Source: Castor canadensis (lineage: Eukaryota > Chordata > Mammalia > Rodentia > Castoridae). From it: 64,000 bases of DNA. The notes under the pieces are model-generated. The model was given only the letters and a program-made list of their open reading frames with translations. It searched no databases and was not told where the DNA came from. Shown one piece after another: positions 1-11,050 of this stretch. A program made the position numbers and the translations under genes. The first letter of the stretch is position 1. Every line of letters begins with the position of its first letter. The stretch spans positions 5,707,333 through 5,771,332 of the forward strand of contig NC_133399.1 in assembly GCF_047511655.1 (NCBI RefSeq), written 5' to 3'.

Positions 1-290
1 AGGGGATCAGGAAGCAGTGTAAAGATCAGTTAGAGATGAATCAACTTGGGTTATAAAACATTTGTACATGGAAGTAATGCTAAGAATCTCTCTATATCTA
101 TCCTTAACTAGCAAAAAAGTTTTGTCTTCCTTGTTATCCTTCTGTCTTCTCTTCAACAAAATTAGAGATAAGGTCAGAACAGGTTCTGCCTGGAAGTGAA
201 GAGGGAGGGGGGAGGAGAGTGGAAGAGGGAGTTTAATTGACACAAACAATGTACACAGACTTGAATAAATAATAAGAAATTTAAAAAATT
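1..290 (+). mobile_element. L1 3'-end remnant (in D1)
   Basis: The text runs through 'cttcaacaaaattagagata', then a G-rich purine tract (about 200-232), then 'acacaaacaatgtacacag' and 'gaataaata'. This order (late L1 tail, G-rich tract, short AT stretch with AATAAA) is the rodent L1 3' UTR pattern, and the same pattern ends the insertion at 24,060. The left end is cut by the window edge. No ORF2 coding frame is readable here. Confidence 0.6.
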
Positions 291-2177
291 GTCACAGAAA
301 AAAATGGCTACAGGTGTCACTGAAATGGTACAGCCCCCTCCCAGCAAGTGCAAAACCCTGAAATTCATTATTTTGTATAATATAGTTTTACAAAATTTGA
401 TTGTTTCCTTTCTTAAAATTATATGGGGATTTCAATGATTGAATAAGAAAATAAATTGAGCATGTAAGCACTTCCTCTCTGAGGTGGTATTGCCTTTGTA
501 ATAAAATCACCCAAAACCCTGCTTTGAGAAATTATGCACAAACAGATATAGCATGAAACTCTGGCTTTAGGTGAGGACAGCACTAAAACTTTTACTAAAG
601 TCCTTATTAAGGTGTGGATTCCCAAGGCTTGTGCTGTGAACCCCAGAATTCACCAAAGTAGATTTTCTGTTTAGAATAGTCTGTGTAGGTCCTCTTGAGA
701 AGGTGGTGACACTGGTTATGGATGACAGAAGAAAAATAGGATCACCTTTCTCTTCCAAAATGTCACAGTACTTCGTGAAAGAGAGTTTCAAACAAAGAAT
801 TTAAATCTGGAGGCATCAGAGAGTCTCTGGTGTATACACCAGATGAAAATTGTCTTTTAAAAGGGAAACCATTACAGGAAGTTTAGGACTAGTTACAGAA
901 ATAACTGGTTTCATCCCTGGAAGTAGGATTGGGACTGAAATAAGAGTTTCAAATGGAAAGAAGACACATAAATACCCAGGGACAGACCTGGTTCTTTATT
1001 CAACAATGTGATTGTGATGTTTGTCCGTATTAAATTATGAATGCTGGTATGATGTCCATGACTAATTTGCTGTAGAGTAGAGATCTGAGCCCAGTGACTC
1101 TAAAATAAGGTCACATTTGAGACTGAGACGAAGGGCAAAGAAGTTCCCCTGGGTGGTTTCTACAGTTGCTCTTCTTTCTAGCTGGGCTCCAGAGCTACTG
1201 AAAACAATTTAGGAATGCTGACAGTGAGGAGCTGCAACACACTCCCAGGAAAGCAGGTCCCACACACATGGTCACACTTGGGGAGTGCTGTTCTGAGACT
1301 GAAGCTTTCAGTGCCTTGCAGCTGTTACCTGGACAGTACTTGCAGTTTAATACATAGAGCTCTTTGAATCACACTGTAAGATTTCTATGATTAAAATTTC
1401 TAAATTACAGGCTTAAGACAAAGCCAGACCTAGGAAGCTTCCATGAAAAAAGGTTTCATGATTTTGGCATGAAACCAAACATGATTTTGTTCAGGTCAGA
1501 ACCTTAAACTGACTTGAGGTAACATATCCCTGCTGGCAAATACTGATGTGCTGAAAGAGAAATCACTTCAGTGTTGAAGGAGGGGCATCAGTGCATGGCA
1601 CACTCCCAAGTTAAATCCTTACCTGCATCTAAGTCAACAGAGACTTCTCTTCTGTGGGGTGCATCCAAGTGAATGTGCAATGCTATGGGTTATGTATAAT
1701 CTTAGAATGGGCATATTCTTGGGCCTTGGATAAAGCAGTCTGTTTTTCTGAGCTAGAAAAAGGTTTAGCTTTAGTTCATCTTAATTCCTGTGTAGAATAT
1801 TGGTGGCCTATAACTTCCATTTCTACATGTATACAATAATCACTTCCCTGGTGTTAATTTGGTTGGCTGAAAATGGGTAGATTGTCTAAAGAGATGTCTG
1901 AAAATCTACACCATAGAACCAGTTTTCTCATTGAAGCTACCAGATGTATGACATTAGGACCTCTTTCGTTTGCTGGTACAGGTCTCACATAAAATGATGA
2001 AGATGCACATCACTCTGATATCAGCCTTAAATAAAATGGTAACAGTTCTTACAATTAAACATAGTGAACTTGAAATGGCATGAAAATGAGAGTATTAATC
2101 CCACTGGGGAAAGGTAAATTTAATCATATTCAGAATACTGAAATGCTGAAAGGCAAAGTGTAAAAATTTTTGTTAAC

Positions 2178-2262
2178 TTCAGGACTGGTGGAGTAGTTTA
2201 AGTGCCCTGCCTAGAAAATGTGAAGCCCTGAGTTCAAGGAACCTGTACTACCCCAAAATTTT
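2178..2262 (+). mobile_element. tRNA-derived (ID-like) SINE fragment
   Basis: The stretch 'gactggtggagtagtttaag' to 'gccctgagttcaagg' is a diverged tRNA-type SINE with box-A-like and box-B-like parts. The equivalent SINE in D2 (9,491-9,580) is better preserved, so this insertion predates the D1/D2 duplication. Confidence 0.6.
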
Positions 2263-3864
2263 TAACTTCAGTGAGAATCAAGCATTACAAATAAATAACA
2301 TATAATATTACTTAATAGATGTAAAGAGAGAGAGATGTAGAGTGTGACATGAATGATATTGAATGTGGAGTGGGAAGAAAATACATGTACATTTTCTTTA
2401 TATTCAACTATAGGTAAGTTTTTGTTTGTTAAATATTGAATAGCCATAATATATTTTAAGTAATCCTTGTTGTAACTATGAAGAAAAATTAGTTATAGAG
2501 AAAGAATGAAAAAGAAAACAAATGAGACTGTATAGTGTCAATAGTACATAAAATACAGAGCATTTCAGTAAGATTGAAGGAAGGGATCAGTATCTACACA
2601 AGCTATTAATAAATGTGAACCTGTTGGACTGGACTAGTGACACCACTGAATTAGTACCCTGTTTCTAGTTTTAGACGTAAATAACAAATACTTATGACTT
2701 AGACTTAAGCTGCTTAGGTGGACTACCCTGCAGATTAGAACTCTGGAACTCTCCCAGAACAGGGGCTGAGATGATGACCAACCATGCCCCACTTGTGTTG
2801 GAACCATTTGCTATGCATGCCTTTGCCCTTCCCCCAGTTCTTTTCTTCACTTAAACCTATAGCCAATGTCTATACCAAATTTCCTTGGTAATTCCTTCTC
2901 ATGCTGATTGCCACTGGCCCATGTGCATTTAACTGCATTTCTCACTTTGTGTCCCAAAGCCTACATTCCTCCCTGAGCCTGAATCAGCAGAAAGGCACTC
3001 TTTACTGTCAACCTCAGAACAGAATTATCACAGGGAATAATTTACCAGCAGTGAAAGTTGATTTAGCCACCTTTCATCCTCCATTATCTACCAAGTTCTT
3101 CCCTTTCTTGGAAACCAAAGATATTTTCTGCCTAGAAATTGGACCATCTGAATTCCTTAGTTTTGGGAGTACCCACACAGTGCAATAATTCCATAAAGCA
3201 GTCAAGGGTGAAAAACACACTCAGTTCTGAAAAGGAGCCCTGCAAGGCATCAGATTCCATTGATTATCACAGAAACCTGAGGCTATAACTCCGGGAGCCC
3301 ATCATGTCCTTGCTGTCATCTAATAGTGAGAAAACTCTGGACTTCTACACTTATATTTCTCAGAGAAAACATCTCAGTTCAGTCACTTTAAGTTTCTACT
3401 AAAATAGAATGTGAAATTCAAAAACTCAGTATCTATGACACTACCAAAATGTGGCTACTGATGACTCTGACCCTCACAGATATTCTTCATGTTGTCCTAG
3501 AGAAGTAAAAATCCAGAATAACTATAAATGTCAAAGTCAAAACACTGAAGAGAATGCTCTACCATGATAGCAACAGTTACACCTTTAGAAAGGAAAGAAC
3601 ACCCACCAGCATTTACCTGTGGCTCACCTGACTTCAAGAACTATGCAGTTTCCAAACTGGTAACACAAAATCTCAGGGAAAACCAGACTTTGTTGAGTTC
3701 TATAGTTTTGACAGCGTAGAATGTGGTGACTCTTTGGGAAAATTTCACTGGATTTAAAAAAAATATTTTTATTTGATGTTGATTAATGAAATCTGCAACA
3801 CTTGCATCCAGTGGGCTGACGAGCATATTATTTATCATCATTTTCTGCATTTTTCTCCTTCCTT

Positions 3865-3955
3865 TTTATTTTTTGGCTGGACAAGTCTTGGAATTAAGTG
3901 TTTTATGTTGGCAAAGCATACCCTCTACTAATTGAGCCACACTTCCAGTCTTTTT
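3865..3955 (-). mobile_element. ID-like SINE, minus strand
   Basis: Read on the minus strand it is a tRNA-type SINE ('gactggaagtgtggctcaat' ... ). The same insertion is at 19,850-19,935 (minus) in copy B and 54,093-54,180 (plus) in the inverted copy C, so it was present before the unit was duplicated. Confidence 0.6.
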
Positions 3956-4922
3956 ACTCTGGCCATTTTTGGAGAAGGGGGCTCACAAAATATTTGCACT
4001 TCACCAAAAACATAGAAATATGAAAATAAGTGAATCCTTGAGAAAAAGAAATGAAAAGCATGGTGGTAGGTCAATTTCTGAGCAACAGCAAGTCCATAGG
4101 GTCTACTCCAAGGGACTGGAAAAAAACTAAACTAAATGATATAAACAAAAAAGAAATGAAAAAAAGAATTTCAAGTTTTAATTAAACCTATAAAAATAGG
4201 ATTATTTGTATTATTTTTATTGGTTTCTTCCCAGTGTTATCTTCCTGCTACCAACCAACTAACCAATAACTTTCCAACAATGGCAACTTCAATTTCCAAG
4301 GTAAAAGATGATTACAATACACAATACAGAAGGAAGAACTTTTTGGATCCTGGTGGTTCACATTTGTCCTACTAACTACTTCAGAGGCTGAAGTCAGTAG
4401 AATCATGGTTTGAGGGATCCTTGTTTAACTGGGATCGAACCATGTATCACCTCACTTAAAGGGGCAAAGGATAAAAACCAAAGGTGTTCCTATTGGTCAA
4501 GATATATTAAGAGTTTTAGTAATTCTGTGCCAGAACCTGTGATGAAGAACAAACACAGTTTTGTAAATGTATCACCCAACGAAATACCTCTCACCAGTGA
4601 CTGGAACACTTTAACTATGCATACTTTTGGTTCCTGCCCCCAGTTCTTTGCCTATGTAAATCTGTATCTCATGTCTGTACAGTGCAGATGGTGAACATGA
4701 GCCCAGTGCTTCAATTGCCTCATCCCACAGCATATCCCTAGCTGGGTAATAATTCTCCTTTCCCTCCTTCTTTATTTGAAAGCGAAGAGTAATTAATTAG
4801 CTGGAACTATTTTGTGCCATTTAAGGACCTTGAGCCTGGGTCCAAAATTCTATTTTCAGAATGAGAATATTGATTGCAGAGAAATCTCCGGCAGTGGACA
4901 CATTTCACCAAGCCTTTCTTGG

Positions 4923-4968
4923 GACAGTCTAAAGTAGAATCAAAGGACAGTCTAAAGTAGAATCAAAG
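4923..4968 (+). repeat. Perfect 23-bp tandem duplication
   Basis: The unit 'gacagtctaaagtagaatca'+'aag' occurs twice head to tail. The matching places in copies B (about 23,843) and C (about 48,770) have a single unit, so this is a private slip in copy A. Confidence 0.85.
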
Positions 4969-5665
4969 GATTGTAGGCAAGCATGTTGAAGAAACAGGAA
5001 AGTGGAAATACTATGTACAAAGAAGTTAATACCAGTACAGACTTAGAAATCATCAAAGGATTATATAGAAATTATGAAGATGGAGATACAAGATGTTCAA
5101 TGAAACTATCAATATAGATGCTCAACACAGGACAAGAACAAGAAGAAAAAAGAATCAATGTGAAAGTGATGGAATTTACTCAGCGAGAAAGAAAACACTT
5201 TGAAATTCACAGAATGTATCACCAGTATCTGAATTTTGTAAATTGTTGAAAGTTCTCTAGAAAGAAACAAAAACACATAAGCTAAGAGTGTAAATCACAT
5301 AAAGAAAAACAGTATTAGGAAATTAAGAAATGAAAAAATTCTTTACAGTCTTCCTCACTACTGGTATTCAAGGAAAACTTTTGCTTAAAGTCATTGAAAG
5401 TGAACTATGGACTAGGTGATCATACCATATAATATGAACAATTAGAAAGAACTCTTATATATGGGTTGAAGAACAATAGTGGGGAACATACCAATATGCC
5501 TTCCCTGTCCATGAAGCAGTACATCTTTATTTGAAATGCATGTAGCTTACATAGAAAAGGATTTCACATGTTTGGGAAATTACTAACAATACATTTTAAA
5601 CATACATGGCATCATAAAGGGGGATATAAAATGTGATAACACGATTCATAAAGTACCACACATGT

Positions 5666-5740
5666 CAGACTGGCTCAAGTGGTGTAGTGCATGCGTTAGC
5701 AATCACAAGACCTTAAGTAATAAATAAGTAAATAAATATG
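5666..5740 (+). mobile_element. ID-like SINE fragment
   Basis: 'ctggctcaagtggtgtagtg' followed by 'aagtaataaataagtaaata' is an ID-like head with an A-rich tail. The orthologous insertion is at 24,663-24,740 in copy B, so it is older than the A/B duplication. Confidence 0.6.
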
Positions 5741-6275
5741 TATATAAAGGATTTCAGCAAGATTGTATAGCACTTGAATTTGGTGAATTTTTAATAACCA
5801 TCTGAACTTCAAGTAAATACAAGAACACTATTTACAAAGAACAAAGGAATAGCAAAAAAGAATGACAGGAAGAGAAAGGCGTGAGATGGGGGACAGACTA
5901 ACATGAAGGAACAAGTAGGAAAAATGTTCAACAGCACAGACTATCAGTATACAGCAAGCAACAGCATACAAAGAAGCTGTTTAATGCTAAGTGGACAAGT
6001 GTAATAAATTAGGACATTCCACATATTGGCAAATCTCAGAATAAGTAAATATCCACAATACTTCATATAAATTCATACACTATCAAAACTTCCTAACAAA
6101 TTTCCATTATTCATACAGTACAAAGCACCAATCTCAAAAAGAATATTCTCCTAACAGTGTAGAACACTACAGCAACATTACATAATTAAAGTGAGCAAAA
6201 TCTTCTGGGTCAACCTCACCACAGGGTTATGATTTATGGACTTGAGACTTTGTGAAAAAATCCATTACTCCAAAG

Positions 6276-7336
6276 GAAAGAAAGGACTTAGTGTATCTTT
6301 TTAGTTCTTTTCAGTACTCTTTTTTTTCTGGGATTTTTATTAATAAAACCCCGAAAGTACCTATCCTGTGCTTCACAAACAAGCATTTCTTCTTCAGTGT
6401 TTGGCCAGTCTTGTTATGTATCCAAGGCTTTATTCAAAATCATTCTATTGCCTGTGTTAGCCTCAAACTCATGAATCACCTATCTCAACTACCCTAGTCC
6501 TGAAATAGGAGGCAAGTGGCACCAGCTGCAAATAATTTCTTTCTTCTTCATTCATCTTAATGTTCTCCTGGTTAACTGGCTTCATAATGCATGCCACTTT
6601 GCTAATTCTCATTCTTAATTAACATTTTCATATCTTTTGTGAGAGTGACAATGCAGAATATTGTACTCAACACCAGACTATATATCCTTCAAAGTGACAT
6701 GCCATATTCCCCAACTCTAACCAAGACCGTGTTCCTAACTAAAATATAATAATGTAATGGAATTTAAATCACATAAGGCATGATTTGAAGTCATATTGCA
6801 ATAGAAGTGGAAATCAATGGAATAAACACAATTGGAAAACCCCTAAGGAGTCAATTCAATTATAAAATTGTAAATGGCACATGTGTGAAAGGAAAGTAAG
6901 AACTCATTAAAGTATTAGAAAGTATATGAAAATAAATCCTTTGGGTGTATACATTTATTTCTTAGTACTATGTTAATATTGGATGGATATTGAATTGATA
7001 TTGGCAAAAAAGAAGAGGACAAGCATGAGGACTGTGAGAAGAAAGTGGAGAGGAGAGTGCATATGATGAAAGTAGTATATAAATACATAAAAATGTCATA
7101 CTGAGCCAGAGATCAATGGCTCATGCCTATAATCTAAGGTACTTTGCATTCAGAGATGAGGAGGATGGGTCCCAGATCAGTCGAGAACACTATGTGATCT
7201 AAAATATGGGTCACATGACAAGGGGAGAGCACATATGGATGGGAATAAGTGGAAAACCCAAAACATGAAAGCGTTTGATATCCCCATTCCAGGGAAACTA
7301 ATACATAAACCTTAAAGCAACAGAGGATAACATGAG
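6276..7336. other. Noncoding spacer with SINE relics
   Basis: At 6,276-6,330 the text ('gaaagaaaggacttagtgta') matches 30,228-30,300 in the left palindrome arm, so a third source joins here. 6,395-6,525 resembles a minus-strand B1 monomer ('cctcaaactcatgaatcacc' with 'gtcctgaaataggaggc'). 7,102-7,190 is the first half of a composite SINE ('tcaatggctcatgcctataa'). The part from about 7,230 onward reads like L1 tail leading into the L1 end of D2. No gene seen. Confidence 0.5.
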
Positions 7337-9960
7337 AAGGGGATCAGGAACCAGGGTTAGAGATGAATCAACTTGGGTTGTAACATATTTGAACATGAAA
7401 GCAATGCTAGGAATCTTTCTCTACATCTATCCTTAACTAGCAAAAATGCTTTGTCTTCCTTACTATCCTTATGTCTTCTCCTCAACAAAATTAGAGATAG
7501 GGCAGAACATGTTCTGCCAGGAGGTGAAGGGGGAAGGGGTGAGGGAGTTTAAATGACCCAAACAATTATACACATTTGAATAAAAGCATAATAAAAAACA
7601 AACAAAAAAAATAGTCACAGAAAAAAGGGCTACAGGTGTCACTGAAGTGGTACAGCCCTCTCTCAGCAAGTGCAAAGACCTAAAATTCATTATTTTGCAT
7701 AACATATGTTTACAAAATCTGATTGTTTTCCTTTCTTAACAGTACATGGAGAGTTCAAGAAAATAAATTGAACATGTAAGCACTTCTTCTCTGAGGTGGT
7801 ATTGCCTGTGTAATAAAATCACCCAAAAGTCTGCTTTGAGGAATTATGCACAAACAGACACACCATGAAACTCTGGCATTAGGTGAGGAGAGCACTAAAA
7901 CCCTTACTAAAGTCCTTATTAAGGTGTGGATTCCCAAGGCTTGTGCTGTGAACCTCAGAATTTACCAAAGTTGATGATCTTTTTAGAATATTCTGTATAT
8001 GTCCTCTTGAGAAGGTGGTGACACAGCTTATACATGACAGAAGCAAAAATAGGATCATCTTTCTTTTCTAAAATATCACAATACTTCCTGAAAGAGAGTT
8101 TCAAATGAAGAATTTAAATCTAGAAGCATGAGAGAGTCTCTGGTGATTACACCAGATAAAAATTGTCTTTTAAAATGGAAACCATTATTGGAAGTTGGGG
8201 ATTAGCTACAGAAATGACTGGTTTCATTGCTGGAAGGGCGATTGGGACTAAAATAAGTGTTTCAAATGGAAAGAAGACATATAAATATCCAGGGACAGAC
8301 CTGGTTCTTTATTCAACAATGTGATTGTGATGTTTGCCTGTATTAAATTATGAATGCTAGTGTGATGTCCATGACTAACTTGCTGTAGAGTAGAGGTCTG
8401 AGCCCAGTGACTCTAAAATGAGGTCAGATTTGAGGCTGAGACCAAGGGCAAAGAAGTTGCCTTGGGTGGTTTCCACATACTTGCTCTTCTTTCTACTGGG
8501 CTCATGAGCTACTGAAAACAACTTAGGAGTGGTGACAGTAAGGAGCTGCAACACACTCCCAGGAAAGCAGGGCACACGCACATGGACACACTAGGGGGGT
8601 ATTTTTCTTTCTGAGATTGAAGCTTTCAGTGCCTTGCAGCTGTTACCTGGACAGTATTTGCATTTTCATGCATAGTGCTGTTTGAATGACACAGTAAGAT
8701 TTCTATGATTACAATTTGTAAAGAACAGTCTAACACAAAAAAAGATTTAGGAAGCTTCCAGGAAAAAAGGTCTTATGATTTTGGCAGTTTCTTCAAGTCA
8801 TAACATTTAACTGACTTGAGAGGACATCTCCCTGCTGGCAAATACTAACGTGCTGAAGAAATCACTTCAGTGTTGAAGGAAGGGCACCAGGACATGGCAC
8901 ACTCCCAAGTTAAATCCTTACCTACATCTAAGTCAACAGAGAGACTTCTCTTCTGTGAGATGCATCCAAGTGAATGTGCAATGCTATGGATTATGTATAA
9001 TCTTAGAATGGGCATTTTCTTGGGCCTTGGATAAAGCAGTCTGTTTCTCTGAGCTAGAAAAAGGTTGGCTTTAATTCATCTTTATTCCTGTTTAGAATAT
9101 TGGTGGCATGTACCACCCAATTCTTTATATATGCAATAATCGCATCCCCTGTGTTGTCACATTTTAATTTGGTTGGGTGAAGATGGGTAGATTGCCTAAA
9201 GAGCTGTTTGAAAATCTACACCATAAAGTCAGTTTTTTCATTCCAGTTACCAGAAGTATGATATTAGGACTGCTTTCATTTGATGTACTGGTCACACATA
9301 AAATACTGAAAATGCACATCACTGTTATGTCAGTCTTAAATAAAATGGCAACAGTTCTTACAAATAAACAAACAAAGTGCCTGGAAATGGCATGAATATG
9401 TGAGTACTAATCCCACTGGGGAAAGGTAAATATAATTGTATTCAGAACACAGAAATGCTGTAAGACAAAAGATAAAAATTTTTTAACTACAGGACTAGTG
9501 GAATGGCTCAAATGGCATGGAGCCTGCAGAGCAAATGTGAGGCCCTGAGTTCAAATCTCAGTACCACAAAAAAATTTTTTTACCTGCAGTGAGAAACAAG
9601 CATTACAAACAGATAACAAATAATATTCTTAAATGGGTATAAAATACAGAAAAAGTAGAGTGTCACATGAATGATATTGAATATGGACTGGGAATAAAAT
9701 ATATTTAAATTGTCTTTATAGTCAAATATAGGTAAGATTTTGTTTGATAAATATTGAAAAGCCATATTATATTTTATGTGATCCTTGTCATAACTATAAA
9801 GAGAAATTACTAAGAGACAGAATGACAAAGAAAACAAATGAAACCATATCATGTCAATAATACATAAAACAGAGATCACATCAGTGAGATTGAAGGACGG
9901 GATCAGTATGTACACAAGTCATTAATAAATGTGAAGTTGGTGGACAAGACTAGTGGCATC
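7337..9960 (+). repeat. Direct duplication block D2
   Basis: Colinear second copy of D1 with many scattered substitutions and small indels. It starts with an L1 3' end (7,337-7,600: G-rich tract and 'gaataaa') and ends in the 'attaataaatgtgaa' tract. The minus-strand frame 8,375-8,581 is open here but its D1 counterpart near 1,070-1,270 is not kept open over the same length, which argues against coding. Confidence 0.8.
9491..9580 (+). mobile_element. ID-like SINE
   Basis: Well preserved tRNA-type SINE: 'aggactagtggaatggctca' at the head, 'gaggccctgagttcaaatct' at the box-B region, and an A-run at the end. Confidence 0.75.
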
Positions 9961-10280
9961 AGTGACTTATTAATACCTCTGAAGCATAGCAAAAGTAAGG
10001 TGGTGAGGTGTTTTCTTTCAAAGCGGGCAATGATGAGAAGGCCCTGAATGTTGAGTACTGGCCAGCATCCTTACAAAGTAGAAAATTGCAGATCAATTGT
10101 ATGTGTAATTACATGAAAGCCCTTAATAAGTGTGAAGATGGCTGACTAGTGGCATGAGCCTTTCCCCAGTATCTCTGAGGCATACAGGAAGAATGTGGTG
10201 AACCCCAAGCTTTCACACTGGGTGATGATGGAAGGCATGGAAAACAGTAGTCAACAGAACCATCTGCATATTAGAGAATG
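9900..10280 (+). repeat. Imperfect ~200-bp tandem duplication
   Basis: The order 'ttaataa.tgtgaag', 'gactagtggcat', 'cctctgaagcata', 'gtggtga', 'gatgatg..aaggc' is seen once from about 9,920 and again from about 10,120. The copies are strongly diverged. The first copy belongs to the end of D2. Confidence 0.55.
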
Positions 10281-11050
10281 CAATCAGGAGAGACAAAAAC
10301 AAAGCTTAAGAATGGGGATCTTACACTGACAAAAGACACACTTAGATAAAAGAACATCAGAAAACAGTCACTGTAGTTTCATAGAAAATAGACAAAATTA
10401 TAAAATAAAAATCAACAGATAAGTCATAACACACTGAGGGAGAAAGAGTACTCTGCCATGTGGCAAACAATAGCACCTGAGAGGAAAGAAACAAGAACAT
10501 CAAGAATGACAGCAAACACTGTTCCAATATGCAGAAAATTGAGTATGAGGACATCTGAAGTCTTCATAACTAGTTGTATAGGAGAAATGTTGTTTGGCAC
10601 TGATATAAAGTACAATTGTGGGAGAACAAGTTAGAAGTGAAATTTTGCTGCATTGTCCAGCAATGTCAGGTGCTGATTTAGTGACTGCTGACCTGGAGTG
10701 CTGGTCTAGCTATAGGGTGAAGGACTTCAGTAACATTAAGTACAGAGCTCCATGTGGTGGCTGGAAAAGTGGTCAGATGCACAAAGGAAAAAGGAAATCT
10801 CTTTCCAGTTATACCAGCAGTAAGGAAGTTCACTGATATATGGGATGGGGGAATGAACAGTTGGAAATGATTATTTGTGAAAGTGAGGTGTTGAAAGTCA
10901 TAAAATTTGAGAGTTAATGATGCCATGGCTTGCAATGCTGGTCACTGCATCACTCCATAGGGCTTCCCAGTCCCATGATGAAACATTTCTAGGTGATCAA
11001 AGCTTGTATAAGAAGATAGACAGCTTTTGTTATGCCTTACTTGCTTTGAG
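10281..11050. other. Noncoding, nothing recognised
   Basis: AT-rich sequence with short open frames on both strands (10,357-10,615 minus, 10,618-10,836 plus). None shows a recognisable domain, and I see no repeat family I can name. Confidence 0.4.

Larger units (their letters stand above)
1..2660 (+). repeat. Direct duplication block D1
   Basis: Nearly the whole block recurs in the same order and strand at 7,337-9,960 (D2), starting with an L1 3' end and ending in the tract that reads 'attaataaatgtgaa'. Shared landmarks are the 'ggtacagccccctc' tract near 330, the 'cttattaaggtgtggattccc' tract near 605, and the 'gaccatttgctgtagagtag'-like tract near 1,070. Short open frames exist on both strands (for example the minus strand 567-791), but they are not conserved in frame between the two copies and match no family I know. 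I regard the block as noncoding duplicated DNA; an exon of an unrecognised gene on the minus strand cannot be excluded. Confidence 0.8.
2960..6275 (+). repeat. Copy A of the 6-kb duplicated unit
   Basis: Colinear with copy B (18,925-25,304) and, inverted, with copy C (55,100-48,150). It opens with 'gcctgaatcagcagaaa' and ends at 'ccattactccaaa', where homology to B stops sharply (B 25,304). Copy A lacks about 2.9 kb found in both B (20,560-23,520) and C: the A text goes from the 'aatgtatcaccc' tract straight to 'gtgactggaacac' near 4,590-4,600. It contains SINE relics at 3,865-3,955 (minus) and 4,345-4,395, and a fragment at 5,666-5,740. No coding potential that survives between copies was seen. 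Confidence 0.8.

Noticed and set aside
567..791. Minus-strand frame in D1 with a peptide-like look, and its D2 counterpart
   Set aside because: The D2 version has different stops and frames; I could not tie it to a known protein.
8375..8581. Minus-strand frame beginning MRVP, reminiscent of an immunoglobulin kappa leader
   Set aside because: Nothing after the first four residues resembles a leader or V domain, there is no RSS heptamer, and the D1 copy is not open.
5600..9600. tRNA-like boxes in several places
   Set aside because: They are parts of ID-like SINEs with A-rich tails, not tRNA genes.
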